Below are positions 12,401-22,695 of a stretch of DNA of 64,000 bases, piece after piece (positions within the stretch are counted from its first letter, which is position 1; every line of letters begins with the position of its first letter). The stretch comes from Plectosphaerella cucumerina (Eukaryota; Ascomycota; Sordariomycetes; Glomerellales; Plectosphaerellaceae), in NCBI GenBank assembly GCA_020746995.1, contig JAGPXD010000001.1:3658001-3722000 (forward strand), in the 5' to 3' direction. A program made the position numbers and the translations under genes. The notes beneath the pieces are model-generated. The model was not told the origin of the DNA. It did no database searches and saw only the letters and a list, made by a program, of their open reading frames with translations.

Positions 12401-14028
12401 GGTGACATGGCGCGTAGATACGAATGGCTCATGTCCAAGGGGACGTCGAGGTCTTCGCGGGATCGGCAGACCAGTCGCGCCGTCTCCAGGTCGCGGTCGT
12501 AGAGGAGGCGAACCTTGTTGAGCTTGTACAGATCGCGTGCTTGTCTTGGGATGTCCGAGGCAGGGAAGTGCAAGCCCTTGTACAAGTCGCGCGTGTGTGT
12601 CGTGTCCACCGCTTCCGTCACGACTTTGCCGTTGTAGGACGAATCAAACTGGTAGACCATGACGCGGTGAAAGCCGGTCAGCTCCTTGACGATACCGACT
12701 AGGATCTTCAAGAACTTCTCAAGGCTCTGTGCCGAAGCGAGTTGCTCCTGCACCTGGGACATGATGTCAAAAACCTGCATGGCCCCTGCCTCACCCCGGC
12801 GTCTGCGAGCGGTACGCAACACACGCAGGGGCTTGCTCAGGATCTCTGTGCTTTCAGCGAGCTCCTCCATGGTTGGGTTGGACTGGAGGGTGTCCTCCGG
12901 CACGTCAGGCGTTTTTTCGTCTGAAGGGCGAAGGGGATGCTCGCGGTCGTCATCGAGCTCGAACTCGCAGATGATCAGGTCCGGATGCGAGGGATTGATG
13001 TGGATAGCACACCAGAGCTTGATCGTCTTTTTGCCAGGTGGGCGAATCGACAGACTGAAAACCTCGGGTCCGTTCGCGGCCGGATCGGCGTCTTCATCCC
13101 TGATGAAGTCAATGTGATCAAGGAGGTTATCTTGCTGTTCCTCGGTCAAAATGTCAAGGAAGTTGCGCACGTCGAATAGTTGCCGAGGCGTGTACCCAAT
13201 CAGTCGTTCTGCGTTCTCGCTGACGTAGCGAACGAGGAATTGGCCTTCTGACTCCTCACGTAGGGCCAGGAGAAGGCCGAATCCCTGGACAGCTCCCGGT
13301 GTATGAATCGGCTCGTCCTCGCACCGCTGAAGGTCACCGTCTCGGCCAGTGATGACGGCGTGACCGCCACCGGTCATGACGTGCTTGAATCGAGTTGTAA
13401 CATGGGCTTCGTGAGGCGCCTCGGGTGGAGAGAGCACATCTGTATCTGGGTTCTGCTGGCTGCCCCCTTCAGCCTCGTCTTGGTCTTCGACCGGATTATC
13501 GTTGTCGTCGTCGTCCTCGGGGTCCGAATGGGCATCTTGGAAGATCGGTAGCGGTCTGGATACAGAGTGCCGCGCTGCGTCGGCTTGCACACTAGATATT
13601 GGGCCTGAGAGCGTGTTTTTCCGGCGGCGGTCGGCGCAGCGATCGGCAGGAGAAGTGACAGTGGATGTGGATGGTTGAGATTGAGAGTCGAACCGACGCG
13701 AACGACCTGTCTCGGTCGCGGATGTATCAACACGGTTGGAATTTGGGCGAGGCGCCGCATATTGACCGTGATCAGGTATCCGCGGAAAGTAGTCGTGCTC
13801 GCCAGAAGTCCTGCCCGCGGGGTTAAGGCTAATGACAGATCGGATTGGGAACACTCGGTCGGACAGGTCTGGACTTGCGCCATGTCCAGGCTGACGATCT
13901 GAGCTGGCTGAGGATCGGAAGCTCGGCGAGGTCCGCCATGGTGCATCGCTGGCGGGCTGCTGCTCTGGTGTTGGCTGCGAGGATGGGGATGGTGGGCGCA
14001 ATGGCCTCCCATCAGAGCCGTCTTCCAT
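9498..14028 (-). CDS. fphA: Fungal phytochrome, hybrid histidine kinase (red/far-red photoreceptor)
   Basis: Cytosolic/nuclear bilin photoreceptor kinase; fungal members bind biliverdin and signal through phosphorelay and stress MAPK pathways. Exons 14028-10045 and 9983-9498, with a 61-bp intron (donor GTTAGT, branch CTGAC) that splits the receiver core between MDMQ and MPIVDG; 1489 aa. A disordered, acidic N-terminus covers 1-205. The PAS module carries Cys236 in RCEDEPIHTPG, the biliverdin-attachment position of the family. GAF follows, with the PASDIPRQARDLY motif near 489 and a conserved His545. PHY has the tongue motif PRKSF near 752. The HisKA H-box AHEVRTPLNAI contains His814. HATPase has N, G1 and G2 boxes. 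The receiver has EDD, the phosphoacceptor Asp1326 and Lys1391. About 100 residues follow the receiver. All key residues are present, so an active photoreceptor kinase is expected. Confidence 0.95.
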
Positions 14029-16660
14029 GCTTGTAGGGGGAGGCGAAAGCCTCTGCTGCTGGGTGTTTCGATCCAGGGCCTGGCCGTGTTAAGGCCCTGG
14101 GCCGTGGTTGGGGTTCGAAGGGCGGTGCGTGTGTGCCAATGTCGGTCACCAAGACAGCACAGCAATGATGGCGCAGAAGGCCGCCGCTGCTGCTGCTGCG
14201 ATGTATTGCTTTCGGATGCACGTGCTATTGAGTCCGTGACGATCGAAAAGAGGTGAAGGCCGGGTAGCGAGAGGCCCGGTTTCCGTATTGTCAATCAATG
14301 ACGGCGTGCCACAGGCGAATCATGCGTAGGCAATGAGGGGGCCCTCGAGTAGGGTGCGAAGCATGCGACGGCGTGGATGCGCTCGAAAGACGACGCTGAG
14401 ACGTAAATCGGGGTGACACATGAACCGCGAGGATGAATGACGGGTAGGCGAAAGCTGCCCCGTGTCTGCGCAGTGCGACGCTTGTGGTCGGCTCGGGGGT
14501 GGCGGCGGCGGTGGTTCAAGTTGTCACAACGGTGGCCCAGATGGGCGGGCGAATATGGAGGTGGTGTTCGGAAATGGGTCGGTCACTCGCTCGGGCCTAG
14601 ACGTCCATATGGATGGACCTAGTCCTGGGTAGTGTACTCGGAACACTGAAGGGAGAGCCAGAGCCGCAGCCGCAAGGCGAGTGCAAGTCCAAGTCACGGG
14701 AAAGTGCGGACTAGGTTCCCAGCCCGCCAGCACCAAGGGACGAAAGAAAGTGCTGGACGTGAGGTACCTCGGTGAGTCTCTTCTCTTGGTGTAGAAATTT
14801 GGCCAGGGGAGAGAGGGGGGGGCTGGTCCACTGTGGCAAGGCTGGCAGAGACCGCTTCCCGGCTTGCTGGTCGGGCAGCGTGGGCAACGAGCACCGGTCA
14901 GGTAAGTAGGTACCGAGGTGAAGCACTGACACAGGGAGGAAGCTTGGAGGTTTGGGCGGATGGTCCTACAGGAAAGGCGAAGGCAGTGACTCGGAGGCCT
15001 GGCAGCGCCCTGGGTACCCAGGTAATGTGCAACGATCCACCCGCTCCTGCCCAGATCGCCCGGTGGAGGACCACCTCGCCATGCCAGGTTTGGCAATAAT
15101 ACCTTGTCGATCGCCGCATCAACCCTCTGCGAATCCCAAGTACCCAGCTGGCCAGGCCAGGCCAGGTGGCCAAGTGGCGTTAGGACCTTTTCTTCCGGGG
15201 TACGCTACAGAAGGCTGAGAGGTACCATCGAACAGTAATGCTCAATCGGTGAGAGAATAATAATGGTTGACTCTTCCGATAAACAACAAACAAGAGACTC
15301 TTATATGGAACTCAGTCTTTTTCCGCATTTACTGTACTGTACACATTGTCGGGCAAAGTCACATCGAATGCTGGCGAATCTGCTCGATTGGTCGCTGGGG
15401 GAGGGAGAGGCGGGGCACGTCTCGTGAGGTTCACATTGCTGGATCGAGATCGTTACCCCTCATCCCCCAGGTACCGCTGCATGCTAGCTTACAAGCGAAG
15501 ATACATCGCAACCGGCAGGTTCTCACATATTACCGGTTCCTACATTGACGATTGGGTGGATGGGAGATGATGCCCGCCAAGCTATCATCCTAGCCTGATC
15601 GGCAGAGTGTGCTGAGGGATCTGTGGCGCCGCATCATGACTCGCTCGTGGCTCGGAAACAATTCAACCTTCAACCGCCTGCTCAGTGCCCGTCATGATTT
15701 CTGGCATGGATATCTTCCTCATTCTCATTTATATTGTGCATCTTGTCTCGAGCACTACAGCTTTGAAAGGCACAAACTCGAATGGTTCGAACTGCTGCTC
15801 GCCGAGCGGGGGAAGGCGTCGATGGGTTCCTTCCCCATGTCCAGTGTGACCTGTGACCTGTGACCCCCCCGCTTCTTGCACAAAGCTCTCAGTGGAAGAG
15901 CCTAGAGGTGGCCGTCCGCCCCCTGGCCACAGGCTTGCAGTATTCCCACAAACCGCCAGGTCTAGACCCGTCTCGAATGACGAGGAAAAGGATGGGAAAT
16001 CGGAAATTGGTCGAGGGAGAGATTTTCCCATTCACCTAAAATGGAAATGATCGGCATTCGACGGGAAATCTCGTCAGTCGTCGCTGATGTGATTGAACTC
16101 CGGCCAAACCTGTGTAGGCCCGTATCCCTCTTGATGTCTACAGTCTCAGATGACCTAGCTGGTCGGAGAATGCAGGACCCTGACCTTGCACAATAAATCA
16201 GAGGGACCCTGCGAGGCCCGGCGAGGTCTCCGCACCACTAGGAGGACGGCGCTGACAATTGACCCGCGCGTCAGGATCATGCCCCCGCCATTGGCTGGAT
16301 TCGGAGTTCAGGTGCTTCCAATCGATTTATCTTCCTTTACTTGGCAGCTTGTCTCCTCAATGTGAAATGCCTGCGTACGAGTAGAAAGCGTCAATCCGAT
16401 GTTGTGGAGCGCCCATCCGTGGGAGCCAGACTCAGCCGGTATACCTACCTACTTACGAATACCTAGGTAGGTACCTAGGTGATGGCATCATGCACGGGCC
16501 ATGGAAGCAATGATGACAAATCCACCAATATCCGTACGATCCGGTGCACCCATCAACACCACAACAGCCCGTCACTTTCCGCATTTCCGCCATCTTCGGC
16601 TCAGCAAGTGGTGACATACCGCCCAGAACGTTAGCTGCCAATATTCAGAGTCGAGACAGC
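14029..16660. other. Long divergent intergenic region between phytochrome and ERV1
   Basis: About 2.6 kb without a supportable gene; open frames here are short, lack domain content and conflict with one another. It must hold the phytochrome and ERV1 promoters. Near 16440-16480 lies a dense TACC/CCTAGG run with perfect palindrome TACCTAGGTA at 16460-16469. Confidence 0.45.
16441..16481. repeat. TACC/CCTAGG low-complexity palindromic cluster
   Basis: Two CTACCT-type units followed by TACCTAGGTA (16460-16469) and TACCTAGGT (16472-16480). It lies about 180 bp upstream of the ERV1 start. The same octamer ACCTAGGT recurs at 32730-32737, 62440-62447 and 62719-62726. Confidence 0.6.
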
Positions 16661-17360
16661 ATGGCCGAAGAAGACGAGAAAACGACAGTCAACGGCTCAG
16701 CCCGCACCGAGCTCACAGCCGCGACCCCGGCATCGACGACAACAACAACAACAACAACAACAAGCGTGCCTGGAGTCGTGCTAGGCAAAGATGGAAAGCC
16801 GTGAGTACTCGCCCAGTCTAGTTCACGCTTTATCGTTTTCTGTATTTTTCCTTTTCTTCACACATCTGACTTGCATGGATCTGAACAGATGTCGGTCATG
16901 CACTTCTGGGGCCGCCTTCGCCTCATGGACCTCGTCGATGAAAGCATCCGGCAACACCAAGTCAACAACCCAAGCCCGAGTCAGCGAGGCTAACACGCCT
17001 GCCGTCGCCGCGAACCGATCAAACTGCCCCCCCGATGTCGAACAACTCGGCAATAGCGCGTGGACTCTGCTTCATACCATTGCAGCATCGTACCCGGACA
17101 ACCCGTCAACGACCCAGAAGGAAGACCTCCGAGGTTTCATGCGAACATTCAGCAGACTGTACCCTTGCTGGGTCTGCGCCGAGGACTTCCAGGCATATAT
17201 TCAGAAAGAACAAACCAAGGTCGGCAGCCGCGCAGAGTTCGGCGGCTGGCTATGCAATGCCCACAACGAAGTCAATCGAAAGCTGGGGAAGAAGGAGTTC
17301 GACTGTTCGCGGTGGGAGGAAAGATGGCGGACAGGCTGGAAAGACGGCAGTTGTGACTGA
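16661..17360 (+). CDS. ERV1: Erv1/ALR FAD-linked sulfhydryl oxidase (mitochondrial intermembrane space)
   Basis: In the family, Erv1 reoxidises Mia40 and passes electrons to cytochrome c/O2, driving disulfide import into the intermembrane space. Exons inferred: 16661-16800 and 16889-17360, with an 88-bp intron (GTGAGT...ACAG) splitting the codon for Pro in KPCRSC; 203 aa. Features in order: an N-terminal low-complexity segment with a run of ten Thr coded by an ACA/ACG repeat; shuttle cysteines CRSC; a linker; LGNSAWTLLHTIAASYP opening the FAD helical bundle; redox-active CWVC in YPCWVCAEDF; and the FAD-binding stretch WLCNAHNEVNRKLGK, then the structural FDC cysteine. Length is near yeast Erv1 (189 aa). 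The start is the first ATG in this frame after an upstream leader. Confidence 0.93.
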
Positions 17361-18975
17361 TCTGACAGACAGGCTGCTCACTCATATGGCATCACGAGCG
17401 ATGAATTGGTGCATCAAGCAAGCGCCCAAGGTAGGATGTCGCCCCCTCCAGCGATCAAATCTCTCCACTCCCTCTTCATCATTCCCCATGCCTACCAACA
17501 TGTGCAAGTGTCCATTCTCGCCCCTCTTAATCTACCTGTTTCCTGGACAGTATCGGAGCCGATGGTTCTGTAGCACGACAGCAAACGTCTTCGACGCCAG
17601 AACAGGGTCTACGATCAGCTTCCTCGGGGCGAGAGAGCCACACCCTGTCTCGGAGTCATTCCGCAGTCTAGCATCCAGCGTCGTGGTTGTGGTTCCAAAC
17701 AGGATTGGCAGGGGAGAGGCCCGCCTTTCACTTGTCCATGGTGAGTGCGAGATTATTCCTGCCTACACAGGAAGCGTCGAGTCTTCCGCTCCATGCCCAT
17801 CTCATTTGCTACCAGATGTAGCAAGTTGGCTCAGTTTGGTAAGGCCTCTATATGCCATGCTTTGGTTGGTGGCTTATGCCGACCTCCAGATCTGTGATGT
17901 TCGGTTTCAGTGACCCGACTGCGCGCTCTCTGCCCGAGGCACAACCTCTCCAGAGTGCCGTATATGGCTGGCTGGCACATGATCATCGCTCGGGGGCATG
18001 CATTGGGGTCTTCTTCCACCTGGTTCTTGCGGCCAACTCCATGGCAAAGCATACCCTTCCAGGCCGCGCACGAGTTATCAGGCTCATAGTTGAGCATCTC
18101 GGACTGTCCAGCTCATAGCCAAGCCGCGGCAGCTACACTCGTGCGGTCTGGGCCTCCACTCACGCATGTTGGCTTAAGGCCGGGGCCTTGGGCAAGTGTT
18201 CCACTGTAAGCCACAGCCAATTTTGCATCTCTTGTACATGGCACGACCTTTCCCCTGACAATGCTTTGCCGGAAGCCTGAGCCCATCCGCCATGGCTCGA
18301 GTTTGACATGTACCCGTCGAGGCATGATTCCGAGTTGACGCCCATCCTTTGGTCAAAATATTCGTTCCTATAATGTCACTCGAGTTCTGGAGGTCATATG
18401 TGCCGGACCATCACGTAGAGGACAGCAGATCCAGGACGACAACCGCCCGCATTTCGGGGCTGCCATCCCAGGCGGTCTATCTCAGTTGCTGGTTCGAAGC
18501 CTGTAAACGCAAAAGCCACGGGCTACTTCTGGGACTGTGGTACGTCTCGCTGGTCCGGGCAGCCTGGCGTAGCAAGATGAGGGTCAGCTATCTTCCACGG
18601 CACAGGTCGGTTGACTGAAGCGAAGCAAGTAGAATGAAATCCCGGAGGAATTCTGGGACTGGCACAATCTACGAGTTTCGTAGGCCTCAGGTTTGCCACA
18701 GTATATTCATCGTGCATCGGAGAGCCCGCACATGCGAGCCGGTGCTTGAGTGGGCACCACGTGCCAAAACACGTGACAACCAAGCCTGTGCAGCCAATCC
18801 CGGGAGGTGCACGCTGGACCTCCATGCCTGGGTGCGGAATTCACACAAGTCCCCATCCGACAAGCGACAGTTCTCCGAGCGTCACTGTCACGGAAAGCTC
18901 GCCCAGGAATCCTCAAATCTCGCCCAAGCTGAAGGACCGCCATACTCGGCTCAGCACTTCAATACCCGAGCCACC
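17361..18975. other. Intergenic region between ERV1 and TAN1
   Basis: About 1.6 kb with no supported gene. Two CACGTG cores (near 18758 and 18771) lie about 200 bp upstream of the TAN1 start and may be promoter sites. Otherwise nothing distinct was seen. Confidence 0.4.
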
Positions 18976-20144
18976 ATGTCGACCTCGGAAAAACGCAAGT
19001 CAGGCCCCCAGGGCGGAGGGCGACCTCTGAAGAAGAGCAAGGTGAGTGAGACACATGTGCTTTTCCTCATCCGACATTTCCATATCACTGACCATGCCTA
19101 CAGGGAGGTACCGCAGGTCAATGGCAGACACCTGCCCACGCGGCCAAGATGGCCAAGCTGGGTCGGCGCGGCGCTCTTCTCGAGGTCGGCGACCAGGGGA
19201 TCTGGGTAACCTTTGCCCGGGGAATGGAAAGGAGGGCAGCCGAAGAATTCTCGAAACTGTGTGAGGATGTAGGTCTGCCTCGGTCTTTTCAACTACCTAG
19301 CTGTGAGCTCACTGAACATGGTAGCTCGGAGAGAAGTTGTACGGCATTGCCCGTCCGCAAGATGGCGCCGCCCTGGCGGAAGATGACGACGACGACGAGG
19401 GTCTAGACATCGAGGCTTCCATCAAAAAGGAGCTCGAGGGCTACAAGGCTCCTGCCGAGGATCGTCAAGTGGACAAGGCGAAGAAGGCGTTCATCAAAGT
19501 GCGCGTGGACATTGACTGCGTCTTTTTCGTCAAGACGAGATCACCTGTGCAACCTGTCGAGCTTTGCAGGCGGATATGCGAAGATGCCAAGGCTTGCCTG
19601 AATCCGATGGAACGGAAGACAAAATACATCAACCGCCTGACGCCTGTGACGGCGATGGACAAGGCGTCGGAGAAGGGCATCGAGCGGGCCGCAAGGCAGG
19701 CGCTGTCTCAGTGGTTCAAGCTCAAGAACACAGATGGTACAGAGGATGCCACGGCTGATTCCGATGCAGAGCCTGTGAAGAATGCATACTCGGTAAGCGT
19801 TGTCTTGTCCCCTTTACCTGGGTTTCTGTCGCCCCCGGGGAGAGAAAGGCCGTTTCAGGCTCTGACGGTAATAGTACGCGATCCGGCATTCCATCCGCAA
19901 CAACACCGAGATCAAGCACGACGATCTGATCAAGCAGATCGCATCCCTCGTGCACAGCCAGCACAAGGTGGATCTCGGCAAACCGGACAAGGTCATTTTG
20001 GTGGACATTTTCCAAAGCTTCAGTGCAGTCGGTGTGATTGAGGGTAGCGACTGGAGTGATCTGAGGAAGCTCAACGTGAACGAGCTGTACAAGCTGTCGA
20101 CGACTGCGAGCGAGGGAGACAGCAAGCCTGTGCCGAAGCAGTGA
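18976..20144 (+). CDS. TAN1: THUMP-domain tRNA acetylation factor Tan1
   Basis: Tan1 is the tRNA-binding partner of the Kre33/NAT10 acetyltransferase for N4-acetylcytidine at position 12 of tRNA-Ser/Leu (established for yeast). Four exons inferred: 18976-19041, 19104-19268, 19325-19792, 19875-20144; introns of 62, 56 and 82 bp, all GT-AG and all phase 0; 322 aa. The N-terminus is basic (KRKSG...PLKKSK). Tan1-type GDQGIWVTFARGMERRA and LYGIARP follow, then an acidic linker. The THUMP domain runs from about 160 to the end, with CRRICEDAKACL, KYINRLTPV, YAIRHSIRNN and KVILVDIFQSFSAVGV. Family assignment is strong; the splice joins keep a continuous Tan1 alignment by eye. Confidence 0.92.
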
Positions 20145-22156
20145 ACGGTGGTGGGCGGGGCGAGACTTGCATGCCAACCAACCCATTACCAGGTCCAAGT
20201 CGACTTTGCGGACGCGACCGATGGCAAAAACGCCTTCTTCTATCGAGGGCGATCGGGACAGGGCCATTGCAAGAAAACGGTTTCAGCATCTCGACAGGTG
20301 AAAGAACCAACGAGGCCTGGATCAAAATGGGAATTGCATCGAGCAGCTCGGATCTATGGATCGGACGGGATTGGTCGTGAGGTGAATTGCGATGTTCGGC
20401 CAGCTGTCCCATGCCGACGGACCTGGAAAACGACAAGGAACACGGCCGGGCTAGGCCTGACGCTAAGCCCTATTGCGATAATTTTGACGAGTCGGCCGGG
20501 GGCCCAACGCGAGCCAGTCTGAGGCGCACGACCCAACCAGGCCAACCAAGCCAACCCCCACATGACATTGGAACTTGAAGGGTTCGGGCCCGGGGGCAAG
20601 GGGGGGCCACTATGTAGGCGGCTGCAGCCAGTGACCTAGAGCCCCAGGGTTCTTGTTCCGTCCTACTATGGGTGGTCGCTGGGAGGCACAGTGGTGCTGC
20701 TGTTAGGTACAAGTGGATGGTAGCTGTGAGGGGAAGTTCCGGGAACATGCCGACGTTCTAGGGAACTTCGATCCCAGGGGTTCAACTTCTTGGGGGTCAC
20801 GAGGCCACGGGGGTAGACGGCGGCACCTCGGTCGCTTCACCGACATCAAGCATCCATCCATGCAGAAGAAGTTGGAGACCCCTGACGTGGAACGAAAGCA
20901 ACTTTGAAAGGAGGGGTGGGCGGTCATGGACGCCCCGGCATTGGACGTCCATCTCATGTCCGGTTGCAAGAGGAACAACTTAACAAGTAACGCCTGGACA
21001 ACTTCGCTTGGCTCGCTTGATTCTGGCCAATCATCAAACCCCCGACTCGCTTCCCCATGTGCCTTTTGTCTGTGCAGACCGCAAAAGAGGCGTTCCTTCT
21101 GGTCGCGGCTCCAAGTTTCCAGTTCCATGTCAGCATGGGATCAGCACCTCGGACATGCTGCTGCGAGACGAGCGAGCTTACATGTGGGCAAGCACCAAGC
21201 AGGCAAGCAGCGTACTGTAGTAAGATACTCGAAAGCAAATACTTCATGTCGACGACCACTCCCACAGCCGCAACCCCTACTACCCCTGCTCCCATCCTTC
21301 GGTGCCAAGCGATGGGCGCCGACGACGCTACCGAGATCCTCAGGAACGCCCAGATCGCGTGGATCACCGCCTCCCTCCGCCCTCCGTGCGGCGAGACAAG
21401 GAACTGTGGCGTGGCCCTGGAACGGACATCATCGTCCCGGCCAGCCCTGGCACATTGCGCATGTGAGTGACGAGACGCTGAACTTTGACCATGTCTTCAG
21501 CGCTGTCCATACCTACCTACTTCTTGCGGTGGATGTTCCGTCTTGTACGCGTAGCAGCAGGCCATCTCGACCCTGGCAGAAGAAGGAAACCAGGCCAAGA
21601 GAGGTCAGACGTGTGCAGATGCAGATGCAGATGCAGAGACGAGCAGGTCTGGTCCGGTTTCCGTGTTCCACTATGAGAGCCATGGTGTGGACTCTTACCA
21701 TCCGTCACCAACCAAAGCTCACCTGCTGGCTGAAGCCACCTTATGCGCTCGTCTCCCATGCCCTCTTTCCGTCTAGCGTTGGTCAGATGGGCTTGTGGAG
21801 AATACCCAAGTACCGTCAGGTCGGTATCCATCACGGCCCTCTGACCCCGGTGCCTGGTCAGGGCACGCCACGGTACGGTACTCAGCGAGCATGTACCCGA
21901 TTACCGACTTGTTTGTTGGATGTCGGCGTCGGCGCCGCTCGCTCTGCCAGTGGGCTGGGCTGGGCTGGCTGGTCTGCCCGTGGGCATCCCTCATCCCTCC
22001 TCCCTCCCCAGCCTGCTTTCCCACAGCCGAGCCGCCATCGTCCGTGTCCCATGCAGTCGAGGGAGTGGCATATCATTCGTGGGCCAGCCCTGAGGGACCC
22101 TGCGGCAGGCGGGAGACATGGCGCCCCCCTTGGCTTGGGGTCTTTTCTTTCAAGTG

Positions 22157-22194
22157 AAGGTGTGTCCCCAAGCCTAAGGTGTGTCCCCAAGCCT
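22157..22194. repeat. Exact 19-bp tandem duplication
   Basis: The unit AAGGTGTGTCCCCAAGCCT occurs at 22157-22175 and again immediately at 22176-22194 without mismatch. It is non-coding as far as can be seen. Confidence 0.85.
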
Positions 22195-22505
22195 GGGCCA
22201 GACTTCAAGAGTTGCTCTCCTTGACCCTTTCGCCATGCATTTCCCGGTTGGCCTTCTCGTCTGACGCCCACCCTGACCAGTCTGTGGATCGACGGTAGGG
22301 TACACTCCTGGCTCATGCGGCCGCCTCTTGATACCGGCCGCATCTGTTCGTAATAGGAGACATATCCGAGAAGCATATCCGAGAACCTTGCACCCAGCAT
22401 ACAGAAGGCCCCTCCCTCGCACTCCTTCCCGTCTCGCCTGGCGATCGCCTTCATTGGTGAACTCGCTTCCAGCATCCCTCTACGGGTGTAGCCTTGAGCT
22501 CACCA

Positions 22506-22540
22506 AGCCCCCAAGCCCCCAAGCCCCCCCCCCCCCCCCC
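22506..22540. repeat. C-rich tract ending in a C17 homopolymer
   Basis: CCAAGCCCC-like units run into 17 consecutive C at 22524-22540, about 160 bp upstream of the phosphotransferase-like start. Homopolymer length is prone to sequencing error. Confidence 0.8.
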
Positions 22541-22695
22541 TTTGCGGAGGTTCTTCTGCTGTCCTCCGTCCAGGACATCATACTGCCTTTGACATTCCAA
22601 CCTGTCGTGTTCTGGTCATTTCCCACGAGCGTGGTTTATATATCCCCCTTTCTACCCCAGGCGATCCTCCTCCTCCTCCCGGTTGCCGCACGGAA

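Larger units (their letters stand above)
20145..22695. other. Long gene-poor intergenic region
   Basis: About 2.55 kb. The longest open frame (20926-22224, +) has no recognisable domain, is Pro/Arg/Ser rich like random GC-rich translation, and overlaps many rival frames, so I do not call it. Small repeats are present: GATGCA units near 21617-21640, a 19-bp exact tandem duplication at 22157-22194, two CATATCCGAGAA copies at 22361-22385, and a C17 homopolymer at 22524-22540. Confidence 0.45.

Noticed and set aside
13374..14294. 306-aa minus-strand frame overlapping the phytochrome N-terminus
   Set aside because: Shadow of the phytochrome coding sequence in another frame; Ser/Arg/Pro rich with no domain.
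17035..17913. 292-aa plus-strand frame over the ERV1 3' part
   Set aside because: The first part is a frame-shifted shadow of ERV1; the remainder has no recognisable content.
18485..18505. tRNA B-box-like GGTTCGAAGCC on the plus strand
   Set aside because: The upstream sequence forms no acceptor or D arm; no A box.
20926..22224. 432-aa plus-strand open frame
   Set aside because: No domain, composition like random GC-rich translation, overlaps several equally open frames and contains a translated microsatellite.
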